From: Pterois miles
Lineage: Eukaryota; Chordata; Actinopteri; Perciformes; Scorpaenidae
DNA length: 64,000 nt
NCBI GenBank assembly: GCA_947000775.1
Contig: CAMQGK010000052.1
Coordinates: 33,324,501 to 33,388,500 of the forward strand
Direction: 5' to 3'
Both the position numbers and the translations under genes were made by a program. The notes beneath the pieces were generated by a model. The model was given only the letters and a program-made list of their open reading frames with translations, searched no databases and had not been told where the DNA came from. This document shows, piece by piece, positions 22,601-34,200 of this stretch. Position 1 is the stretch's first letter, and each line of letters opens with the position of its first letter.

Positions 22601-25600
22601 GAGATATGACGTCACGTTGTTCGGACTACCACAATAAAATCTTCCTTTTACCTCCACATACTCAGATGAAGCAAATATATCAATGCTGGTGTTAAAACAT
22701 CTATTCAGAATCGTAAAATAAAAATGAATAAGTCATGATACATGTGATCAGTTTTTTCCCACCCATAATGTTAACCCATTTCTGCTCACAAGTGATTTTT
22801 GTAATTTAATTTAAGAGCACAGATGTGAAGAAATTCAGTCAAACCATTTGGCTGAAAAGTGAGTTGTTTTCTATCATAATATATATATATATATCTGTTC
22901 TTTGGGCACATGATGGGACTACTGTTTCTTCAACAGACTCCATTATACGTCAGGAAAAATCAGCAGTACCATGTGGCCAAATACTAGAAGTAGTATGATA
23001 AGAAAATGTCTGTATTTTAGAAAGTACAAGGAGCACAATCAAGTATTGGTATCTGTGAACCTATTACAAAGATACTTACACATATGCGCAGTATAAAACT
23101 TAATAAACAGACAAATATTTGAAAGAATTTGACAATTACAGTAATACAAGTGGGATTTTTTATGTGAAACAAAAAAAATACTTTAAGATAGATGCCCAAA
23201 ATATGGCCGTACCAAATTTCAAGACTTTAAACCAATCAGAGCACGTTATGGCATTTTTTCTTATCATATTAAATATAATTTTTGGGCACAAATGGGTTAA
23301 AGTAAGTAGGAAAAGTGGAATATTTTACAGCATATAAAAGATCTGAAGCATGCATATTAGGACTGCATGATTATTGCTGAACTGATCAATCACCATTATT
23401 TAGCATGATTAGTCATTGATTTTAGGGAAGGTTTTGTGTGTTGTGCTACATTCATGCTAATTTAATCTCTGCATCAAAATGAGATTGGCTATCTTTTTAT
23501 GAAGTGCTTTATTTGGTATTATAAGTCTTCTACGAGCAGAGCTTGCATTTTAAACGTCAGAATTATTATAGTATTTATCTGTGAGATTAATATGAACTAA
23601 TTGTGCAGCCGTGATGAAGCTGATCTTTGTACGCTGACGTATGTGGATGTTCTGTATGACGGTGTGAAAGCGTTCAGAGGAAATGAGAAAAATATTAAAG
23701 ATTTATACTGTAAATACAAGCTTGTTTAGTAACAGATAAACACATACATGTTTGTCGAAGGCCTGTACTCTCTCTGACTAGTCATATGAATGTGGATAAA
23801 TCTTAGATCTTCCCTCACTAACTTGTATTTTCTTTTCGCTGTCTCTCTTCCTCTCACTCAGGCGAAACCTCACCAAGCTGTCCCTGATCTTCAGTCACAT
23901 GCTAGCAGAGCTAAAAGCCATCTTCCCCAATGGCTTATTTCAGGGCGACAACTTCAGGATCACCAAAGCTGATGCTGCCGAGTTTTGGAGGAGGTCATTT
24001 GGTGACAAGTGAGTTTTTGCTTTCGGTTACTTTAGGTTGGTATTTAAATGAATTAGGGCTGTCCTTGACCAAAGAAATTCTTCATCAAATATGATTTTGT
24101 CGACAGATCTGATTTTCTCCACAAAGAAACACATAAAAGCACCACTTTAAATCTGGTGTTTGCCAGATATGTGCTCAGAAGTTTCTTGGAAATACGTCAT
24201 TCAGCATGAAAAACAACCCAACGACTAAAGAAATGTTTGTCGACTGAGACCATAACGACCAATTAGTCGACTACTAGTCTAAAGCCTGGGCCAGACCGCC
24301 TGCGTGAACAGCGTGTGGTGGCTGTGTTACCTGTTGTTTTTCATTTCGTCCGGGTGAACAGGTTTGAGCAGCCTGCATGAGACGTGCGTCTCTGCTACGA
24401 TTTTGTCGACTAATCGATTTGTTGATTTAATCGACAGATCTGTAAAACCGAGTCTCTCCACAAAGAATCACATAAAAGCTCCAGTTTAAATCTGGTGTTT
24501 GCCAGAGATGTGCTCAGTAGTTTCTTGGAAATGAGTCATTCAGTGTGAAATAAAGCTTTAAAAACGACTAAAGAAATCTTAGTTGACCGAGATCATGGAG
24601 ACCAATTAGTTGACTAAGACAAAAGCCAATGATCTTCTGACTGAATGTTGACATCATATCAGCAACATAACTACAGTTTTGATTTCTGTATCTGTAGAAA
24701 ATGTCACAGACATAGGGTTATGGGGTTTTAATGGTGGATTATTACTATTATTTACAAATAATCACATGTTTCTTGACCTTTCTCAGTCTAAAAGAAATAT
24801 AAATGACATTTATAATGACATGAAATGGCCGTTATGAGCAGCAGCGTCAGCTGAAACGCAGCTGATGCGAACAACAGACGCGTGAATGACGCAGCCGTTC
24901 GGTAACACAGCCATCAGGCGTGAGAAATGTAGTATCTCAAGTTTTTTGTTTGCGTTTGTACATTTTGTTCTGCAGCTGTGTCAATTCAAGTGTTTGCTCT
25001 CTCATTAAACTTAACATATCGGTTGACCTTTCTGTCTGTTAAACTCTGTTTCAGCCTTTGCTTCACACTGACTCTGGTGGTTCCTGTCTAAACTTAGCTT
25101 CTAAAATTGTGAGCATGATGATCTGTAATGAATGGTTAGGTTTAACTCTCTGGCCCCCTCCTTCCCTCCCATGTACTGCAGGACCATAGTGCCATGGAGG
25201 ACATTTCGTCAGGCTCTCCACGAGTTTCACCCCATCAGCTCGGGCTTGGAAGCCATGGCTCTGAAGTCCACCATCGACCTCACCTGCAACGACTACATCT
25301 CTGTGTTTGAGTTTGACATCTTCACCAGGCTCTTCCAGGTAACGACGTTACCCACAAGTTACGCTACCGCGGGCACCAAGCCATACTCAACAATCTTTCC
25401 TGCTGATCACACTGATTATTTTAAATTTAGTTTTTATTTTTTTTTCCACGTTGTCTGTTAGTTATTTCTGTCCTTTTTATGTTTTGTAAATTAGTGACAT
25501 CTGTTGTTGCCTTTCTACTGGTACGTACGTTATGTATGTCCAAGTTGTCTACATGTGCAGCCTGTCGCCACGATACAGTGCAAGGTATTTAGCATGCAAA

Positions 25601-28600
25601 TAAGAACTGCTTTCTTGATTTTGGCGTGTCTTGTTTACTCCATGCAGTCTACACTGGCTGCAATGTAAATGCAGCTGTGTGAATATGCTACGCTCAGAGC
25701 TGGTGACATGGGCGGGAGGGGAGGTGGATGGGTCCAACAGAAACAGGACTTTTAACCAGGAGACCAGCGTTTTGGAAGTTATTTTAGTGGCACGTTTTTT
25801 TACTGACGTTTACGATGCGTTTCCCGTATTTATGGTTCGTTGTTTCCAGACATATTTTACTTAGTTCACACACTTATTTTAAGCTCAAACGTGATGTTTT
25901 TCCTAAACATAACATAGTGGTTTTGCTGCCTAAACCTAGCTGCATACGTTGTACAAATAACACAAGTAAAATGTGTTCTCCAGACAGACGGGATGTCTGT
26001 GTAATGTTGTTCTAAACTCAAAATTAATCTACCAAACACTAATTTTCAAACTTTTGTTTCCGAGTTTGTTTATATGTACACCTTCCTGTGAAACCAGGTT
26101 GACATGTGTTTTCAGGAACTGGTGAATAAAGAGGGAAAAAAAAAACTGAACAAAGCGTAAAACAGTTGAAATCTGTATCATGAACTGTATTTTGGTGTGT
26201 TTGTTTTGTGTAGCCGTGGTCGTCTCTACTGAGGAACTGGAACAGTCTGGCCGTCACACACCCGGGTTACATGGCCTTCCTAACCTACGACGAGGTCAAG
26301 GCTCGACTGCACCGGTTCATCCACAAACCGGGCAGGTGAGACACGCGAGCTCTTAATCGTGCTTCCTCGTGATTTTAAAGTTTTGGGAGTGGTAGGTTCC
26401 CATCTGCTTTAAACATATAGTTGGTTTGAGATGTGGTGTTGTCTCTCAGCTACATCTTCAGGCTGAGCTGCACTCGGCTGGGTCAGTGGGCTATCGGCTA
26501 CGTGACGGCTGATGGGAACATCCTGCAGACCATCCCCCATAACAAACCACTCTTCCAAGCCCTCATTGATGGATACAGAGAGGGATTGTGAGTCCCACTA
26601 CAACACAGTGTCAATGCACCAATTTATACATTTTAGTTTCTACATGCCTCTGGGGAAGGGTACAATAAAAGATTATAGACTGCGATAATGACTCCAGAAT
26701 AGCTCTTTTTATACTGTATAGCTGTTACTGGATATCTTATTATATTTTTGAAAAAAAAACATTTTGTTGCTCTAGTAGATGCAACCCAGATAACAAAATG
26801 GAGTCTCAAGACTTTATATATATACTTGTTATTATTATTTACAGCAATTTAGATGGCGGTCAGGGTGCTCCCAGTTTGCAGAAGCAGACAGGAGTACTGG
26901 CACGGAAGCTAAGCGGCGTACTGTTGTGGACGCCACGTTAGTTTGGATCCTAAAGTCACACAATAACGCAAACAACCTAACCGATCACACAGCTGTAGAC
27001 CAGCAACTCCCGTTCTGTGAGGTAAAATTACAGCTTTTCTGAGTGGAGTCTGGTGGATTTGAACAACGATATAACGGCTTCTGTCCCACGTCGCAAAGGG
27101 CTGTCTGACGACGAGGTAAAGCTTCTTAATATAGTGTACACTTAACTGATATTGATTTTTCTAAAATACATTTTGCTGCTGCTCCCGTTCACAGCTGCTT
27201 TACCTCGCCATCAGAGACCGAGAACTGAAGCCATGATATACTTTCTTTAAAGCCAGCAGACTTCATTCACAAAAAAACTTTTAGGTAATTTTACCTCACC
27301 GAACATATATACAGCTCCACTTCAGAATATCTGAACTGACCTTTTCAGTTATTTCCAAACTTTGATTCAGCTACTGTAAGCGGTCACATTATTCATAACC
27401 TTACTGATTAGCTTACTTTGGTAACCTACGTCACTGCTTTTTGCTAACGACTGAGCCACTTAAAAAACCCATAGAAGAATGTGGACCTGCCATTTAAAGC
27501 TCTGGGTCAGAAGGTCAGAGTCACAGCTGTACAGCTGTAATAAATAATAAGTGCGCTAAACACTGCTTTCAAACTTGACTGAGAGACAGAAAATCAAAAG
27601 GTATCACTCCAAGTCTACAGTTTCACTTTAGTGTTTATCCGCCATACCAAAGATCACAACAGTGAAAAAGTCACCATACAGAGCTTCAGTTAGGAGTAAA
27701 TTAACTTGTAATCATGTATTACAGCATGTAAGGAACACTCTAAGGAAAATTCATACCTTTAAAGTATGAACTGTGGCCCTGAAAGGCAGCTGTAGTCAGC
27801 TTGGGTTGATTCTAATACAAACAAAAAAAAAAAAAAAAAAATGTCCATAGAAACTTCTCAAACACTCCCTGCAGCATTAACCCCTTCTTTGCTTTTGATC
27901 CATATTATCAGTACTGCACCAGTGTTTGGAGGCCACCATCTAGTGGACGCGAGAGGAACTGCAGCTTAAATACACGCCACCATTCAGCTAAGGCGGGGAA
28001 TCGATGTATTATGAATAGAATTATTTTAATATATATTACAATAATGTCATGAAATCGTGAAATAGAAAATAGCAGCAAGCAGGTCTCCAAGTACCCGATC
28101 GCTGCAGCGTTAGACCCATGTTCTGAGAGGTAAAATGACTGTTTTTGTGAATGGAGTCTGGTGGCTTTGGCAGCTTTTGGTTCCCCGTTGTAGAGGGCTG
28201 TCTGATGGTGAGGTTAAGTACTGAAAATGCTGCCCCTTCCACAGCAGTTCATTGCTTTGTACTCGACCGTCATCTACTATAGTAATACACTGACTATGGA
28301 TTAATACTTCATACAACCTCCTTCAAAACACCTGAAATATCCCTTTAAGTTTAAATTCCTGTTTCCTCATAACGTAGTAAGACTCTTTATTGTTTTTTTG
28401 ATCTGATCTCTTGTAGTGACAAATCCACAGAGAATTATTACGATATTATATAATTAATATTATAATCTACAGTATATTACAATAACAACTAACAAACTAA
28501 CCGATCGAGGCAGTGGTCCTGAGAGGTTAAATTACTGTTTTTGTGAATGGAGTCTGGTGGCGTTGGCTGTTTCAGTTCCCCGTTGTAGAGGGCTGTCTGA

Positions 28601-31143
28601 TGGTGAGGTAAAGTAGTACAAATATTCTAAATATAGTGATATTGAGTTTTCTGATGTGATTTCTTGTAGTGATGAATGCATCAAGCATTATTACATGCGT
28701 TTTTGTTTTACGAATGCGGTGCTTCTCCAGCTATCTGTTCCCAGATGGCCGTGCACAGAACCCAGACCTAACGGGTCTTTGTGAACCGTCTCCACAGGAC
28801 CACATCAAAGTTACTCAGGTTTGTTGCCCTCCAGGTTGAGAATGATTTGACTAGTAAGCGTTGTTCGCTGTGACCGACCTGAGTCTCCTCTTCGTCACCC
28901 CGTCCCTGCAGGAGCAGTATGAGCTGTACTGTGAGATGGGCTCCACCTTCCAGCTCTGTAAGATCTGCGCAGAGAACGACAAGGACGTGAAGATCGAGCC
29001 CTGCAGACACCTGATGTGCACTTCCTGTCTGACAGCGTGGCAGGTGAGGCTGCTGCTGCCGACACACTATATGATTATTATTATTATTCCACTGTTGTCT
29101 AACAGCTCTGTAAACCCTGACAGTAGAAGGGAAGTCCGTCGTTCTTTCTTACTGTGAACTTCAGGAAAGTGTTTTAGGTGTTGCATGAATAACATAAGGC
29201 AAGGTAACTGTATTTACACACACACACATTTTATACAAATCCAAAACAGTGATCTCACTGTCAAAGCGGAGGGATATGGCGCCGCTTTGTGGAATGTTTA
29301 CAATGGATGCAGATCAGATTAACATTAAAATGTAGTCCACACATGCCAAATGAAATTATAATCAATGTTTCAGGATAATTCAAGCTATATATTGGTGGGA
29401 TGTCGAAGTTTGAATTATTTTGATCTAAATCTTGTCATTCCTGCAAGCGATTATTTCCCAGATAAAATGAGACAGGCTTCTTAAAAATAAAAATAATATA
29501 TTAAAAAAATGAGCCAGTCTCTTGAATGAGATCCAGCTCGCTTCAAAGAGTCGTAAATCTCTAGTGGTATCTCTGTGTTTTCAGGTAGCATGGAAAAAAA
29601 CGGATAAATAGCTGAGATTGGAGGTGTCTGGCAATAACTGATTGGGGATGAATGATTGGGGAGGGAGATGGCGTCATCTAGTGGTATTAAAGGTATCAAT
29701 AGCACCGTTAAGATCTGTTCAAAAGAGGAAGTTCACTGACGACAACAAACAATGGAAACTTGTTTGTAGACTTAACATAATCTAGTAAGAACTGTAATGC
29801 CCTCTTCCTCCTTATAGTCTAACCAAAATGTCTAAAATGAAATATCAGATCAGGATCAGCAAAAGAATCAAACTCACCAGAGGAAGAATTGGGAATAGTT
29901 TTGATTTTCAGTCCTCTGCTCCGTAGTTATGGTCCTCAAATCACACTGCAACCACAAAAAATGAGCAAAAAAAATGCTTTTTTTTCCTCTGTCGACCTGC
30001 AGAAACCTTTTCTGTCTCAGTTCTCCATACGACTTCCTTCCCTTTGTTCTCCAGGACACGCCCCCTTTCACACCTGTGATCCTGGAGGAAACAGATCACC
30101 TGACCAATGTTAGCTAGATGAGAAAAATAAGCAAAGGTGACAAGGATATACTGTAAGTGCAGCAGAGGTTAAACTCGCCAGAGTAATTCTTAAGATCAAC
30201 ATGTATTCGGCTCTTTCCTCAGGAGTTTCCAGGGTCCTATGCTGCCCAGATTAATATCCTATTAATATGACACATTAAGGAGACTTTTCAGAGGGGTTTC
30301 TACTCTCAGCTATGTATATTTCCCTGTGTCAATATGTTGAAATCAGCTTTTACCATACTGATGTTATACTCCTTGAAATCTATGCACTCAAATTTGAATT
30401 TGGACACTGCTATCTCCACCGTGACTAAACAGATTTTTACCATTCAAACTGCATTTGAAACGTCCATTTCCTTTTGTTTGTTTGTTTGTTTAAAACTCAG
30501 CGACATCCATGTTTTCTTTGTGCTGTGTTTACTTGCTTGCCTTCACATTTTGCATGGACAATGGACTCTTTTGCCTGAGTAAACCACATACTTGTGGCGC
30601 GTCAGCGGCCCTTTGATTTAAGTTAGATTTATGACAAAATGTCCACTACAAAGTCTATGATAATGCAACCAGACAGTAATTTTACCTTGCAGAACACAGG
30701 CGTTGCTGGTCTACCTCTGCCTCGATCGGTTAGTTCGTTTGTGTTATTGTGTGTTATTGGTTAGTTTTGATGCACCAGAGTTGTCAGTACAGTGTCTCAT
30801 ATCTGACAACAGCTTCTCTCTGCTCCCTCAAATGTTAAACTTTGCTTCCTTTGGTGTGTTGTCTATCAGGAGTCAGAGGGTCAAGGCTGCCCATTTTGCC
30901 GATGTGAGATTAAAGGCACAGAGCCCATCGTGGTGGACCCCTTCCACCCGAAGGTCAGCGGGGCTTCCTTTGCTGGCTTCCAGGGGTCCAGCAGAGCTGA
31001 AGCTGCCGGCAACGACGAGGAAGAGGACGATCGCCTGGACGACCACCTCGTCATGAGCAGGCTGGCCTGCTCCAAGGTAAGAGGATCAGATGAAACGATG
31101 AATTTGAGGGTGCAAAGAAACATGATGTGTGGCCGGTTTTTAA

Positions 31144-31242
<99 letters not shown>

Positions 31243-34200
31243 CGTGTGCGTGCAGGTAGAGCGCCCACCTTCTCCAGTGTCTCAGCTGCCTCCGGTGCCC
31301 CCCCGACTGGACCTCCTGCAGCAGAGACCCTCCAGCTCCCACAGCATTCAGGCTCAGGGAGCCACAGCCAAGGTGAAAGTGTGTGTTAGCACAAAAAATA
31401 GCCGTGTTTCCATGCAGGAGTTTTTGATGCACATTTTGAAATATCACATCAGAAAACCTGAATAGAAACGCCAAAATTTGATAAAGCTTACTTACAGTTG
31501 CAGAAAAAAGTTTTTATGCTCGCTGGAGGCATTGTTGTCAAAAAAGAGTTGATGCACTAAAGGATTATACCCCCGAGACCTGTGTCCGCCTGCATCCCAG
31601 CCTCCTTTCATAGGCCTTGGCTGTTTTTAAACCACCTACTGCATACTACTAATGAACGCAGTATCAACTGCTTATCCCAGTACGGGTCATGGGGGACTGG
31701 AGCCGATCCAGACTGGCATTGGGCGAAGGCGGGGTTCACCCTGGACAGGTCGGGCAGGGTGACACAGAAACTGACAACCATTCATGCTCACATTCACACC
31801 TATGGGACATTTAGAGTCATCAATTAACCTGCATGTCTTTGGACTGTGGGAGGAAACCGGAGAACCAGGAGAAAACCCACGCTAACGGGGAGAACATGCA
31901 ACCTCAACACAGGAACGTAAATCGATTTATTTTGGTGTACACAAGCCCAAGTTTTGCAGATTTTCTCTGCATCAGTACGACATCAAAGTATTGTTGGTGT
32001 ACTGTTCATTTAGCTTTTGTTCACGTAATACATTCTTCACACTACATTTTGGCCAAATCAGTACATATTTCTAGTATACGTAGTACGAGGTTTCGAAAAC
32101 AGCCACAGTTCCTAACCTACCACTTCTTCTTCTACTCTGTTTCCTGACAGATTACTGCGTAGCCTATAGCACCAACTTTTCAAACTACACTGTAGCCGAG
32201 TTTATTCGCTCCAAACCAGTTGATGGATTCACTTTCTGTTTTAGCAGCGTTTCAAAAGTTTGCTCAAGATTTTCTCACTGGACAGTTTCATGGAAACACG
32301 GGTACCATAAGAGTTTTAGCAGAAAGGTTGATGGTTCGGACCTCTGATCTACTGCCAGCTGTACTAACACCTCTGCTGGTGAATAACACCCCCGTCCTCC
32401 TCCCTCCACCGCAGATGGCAGCCACTCACAGAGACAAGCCTCTACCTCTGCCTCCCGCACTGAGAGAGCTACCCCCTCCTCCCCCTCCGGAGCGCCCCTC
32501 CCTCGTCGGCCAGGACTCCCGACTCCAGAGGAGACCGCTGCCCTCCACCCCGGACCAGCCCGCCTGGGCCTCCAACTACATGGTCCCGCGTCCGGTAACC
32601 AAGGCCCTGTCCGCGTTGTCCTCCACCCCTCAGAGCAACGGGACCAGCGGAGAGGGAAGCAAACCTCAGGCAGCTACTAATGCCGTCTACTGCCTGGCTG
32701 CAAGGTAGAGTACAGTATATTCACTGTTTTTAGTCCTGCACAGACTAGCATCAGCTTTTAAATATGATGGTTTCCATTTGAAGTTATGTTAAAATATGTG
32801 ATGAAGTCAAGTGAGTCAGTTCTTCTAACACAGAAGACATGATATGCACCCTGCAGGCATATTACAAGTAAATTTACCCTGTTTGGATTTTTAGTGCTAA
32901 TTAAACAACGCTAGAATACAGTTACATAAACACATAAATAGCACACATCTCTTTTCTATCTTCTCAACATACAGATGTACACAGTATCAGGGCTGTACCG
33001 AATATCATTTTTTGAGCTATGTTGTGTATATATGATCAGATCTCTGCCGGCGACATCGGCGGCGTCAAGCGCGGAGAAGCCGTCGTCTGACTCTGAGGAG
33101 AACGAGTACATGAGTCCCACCTCTCTTCCCGCCTCTGGAGCCCCCTGGGTCATAACGGGCTCCCTGGTGCCTCCTCCTCCGGTCCAGGCAAACCACCACA
33201 ATGACATCAGGTAAACAAGAGAACAAGCAAAGATGCTAACGTCATTGTCCTGAAAAGATCAAAAAGTATTTATGAAATTAAGTTAAGTTATCAAATATCG
33301 GTCCTTGGACCAAAATGTTCAGGATGAGAATAGGACCAAAGGGCTCTTAGTTAAAGAGAAAAACAAACAGAAAATTAACTGTGTATTGAGATGTCATCTA
33401 AATGTAAAATGTGCAGCTGGACTCTTGGAAACGGTCAATAATCAGGTTTATTACCTCTCAGGAAAGCGCTGATTTGAACTGTTTAAAGGAATCTAATACT
33501 GATGCCTCACTAGAGATAGACTATATTACACATTATAGCACATACAGGAATACCAGACTGTGAGCTGTACTAATGTGTCTGGAGCAGGATTTTTGTCCAC
33601 CAGGGGGCGCTGGAGCCTCAGTTTTGTTTGTCCATGGACGTCCTGTTTCTAAACCCACAAATATGTCCCTCCTCTGATGAAATGATGAGATTAAATTAAA
33701 TACAGGACTAAAGGAAGGATGAACAGAAAAGCCTCTGAAATGATAAGTGCAGTGGCAGAACTGGTGCAGCTTTGATTCAGTACCATCATTAATATCTTGG
33801 TATCATTAGTAATGGTTTTAAAGATGCAGATTAAAAATACTTGTCATCAGAAGATTGACTGCTTTTATTTTATTATATTGCATGCCAAAAAGGTTTTGTT
33901 CTGCATGCAATGTAATAAAATAAACCTGCGGTGAGCAGCTTTTAATTAATTTCGTGTTTTATAGACTTTTTGTTTTATTCTGGTTAAGTTGTTCTTAATA
34001 TTAATTTCAGGTTTAGTTTAACTTTTTTTGAGAGGACTAGATTTTGTGAAAGAATGACCAGCAATAGCAATCTAAATGATTATTTTTTTCTCAGCAGCGA
34101 GGCAGCTGACAGCGACTCGGAGGACCCCCAAGTCTACGAGTCCATGTGTAACATCCAGGCCCAGGCTGGTTCCTCTGAGACAGCACAGGCCTCTGACCTG

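Noticed and set aside
31127..31465. Frames with poly(Val-Cys) or poly(Thr-His) near the TG repeat
   Set aside because: Translations of the dinucleotide repeat; only 31256-31372 is real coding sequence there.
32220..32414. Extension of cbl exon 11 upstream in the open frame
   Set aside because: A clear acceptor (ACCGCAG) at 32414 and the homology start at THRDKPLPLPP fit the exon starting at 32415; upstream sequence has no similarity to Cbl.
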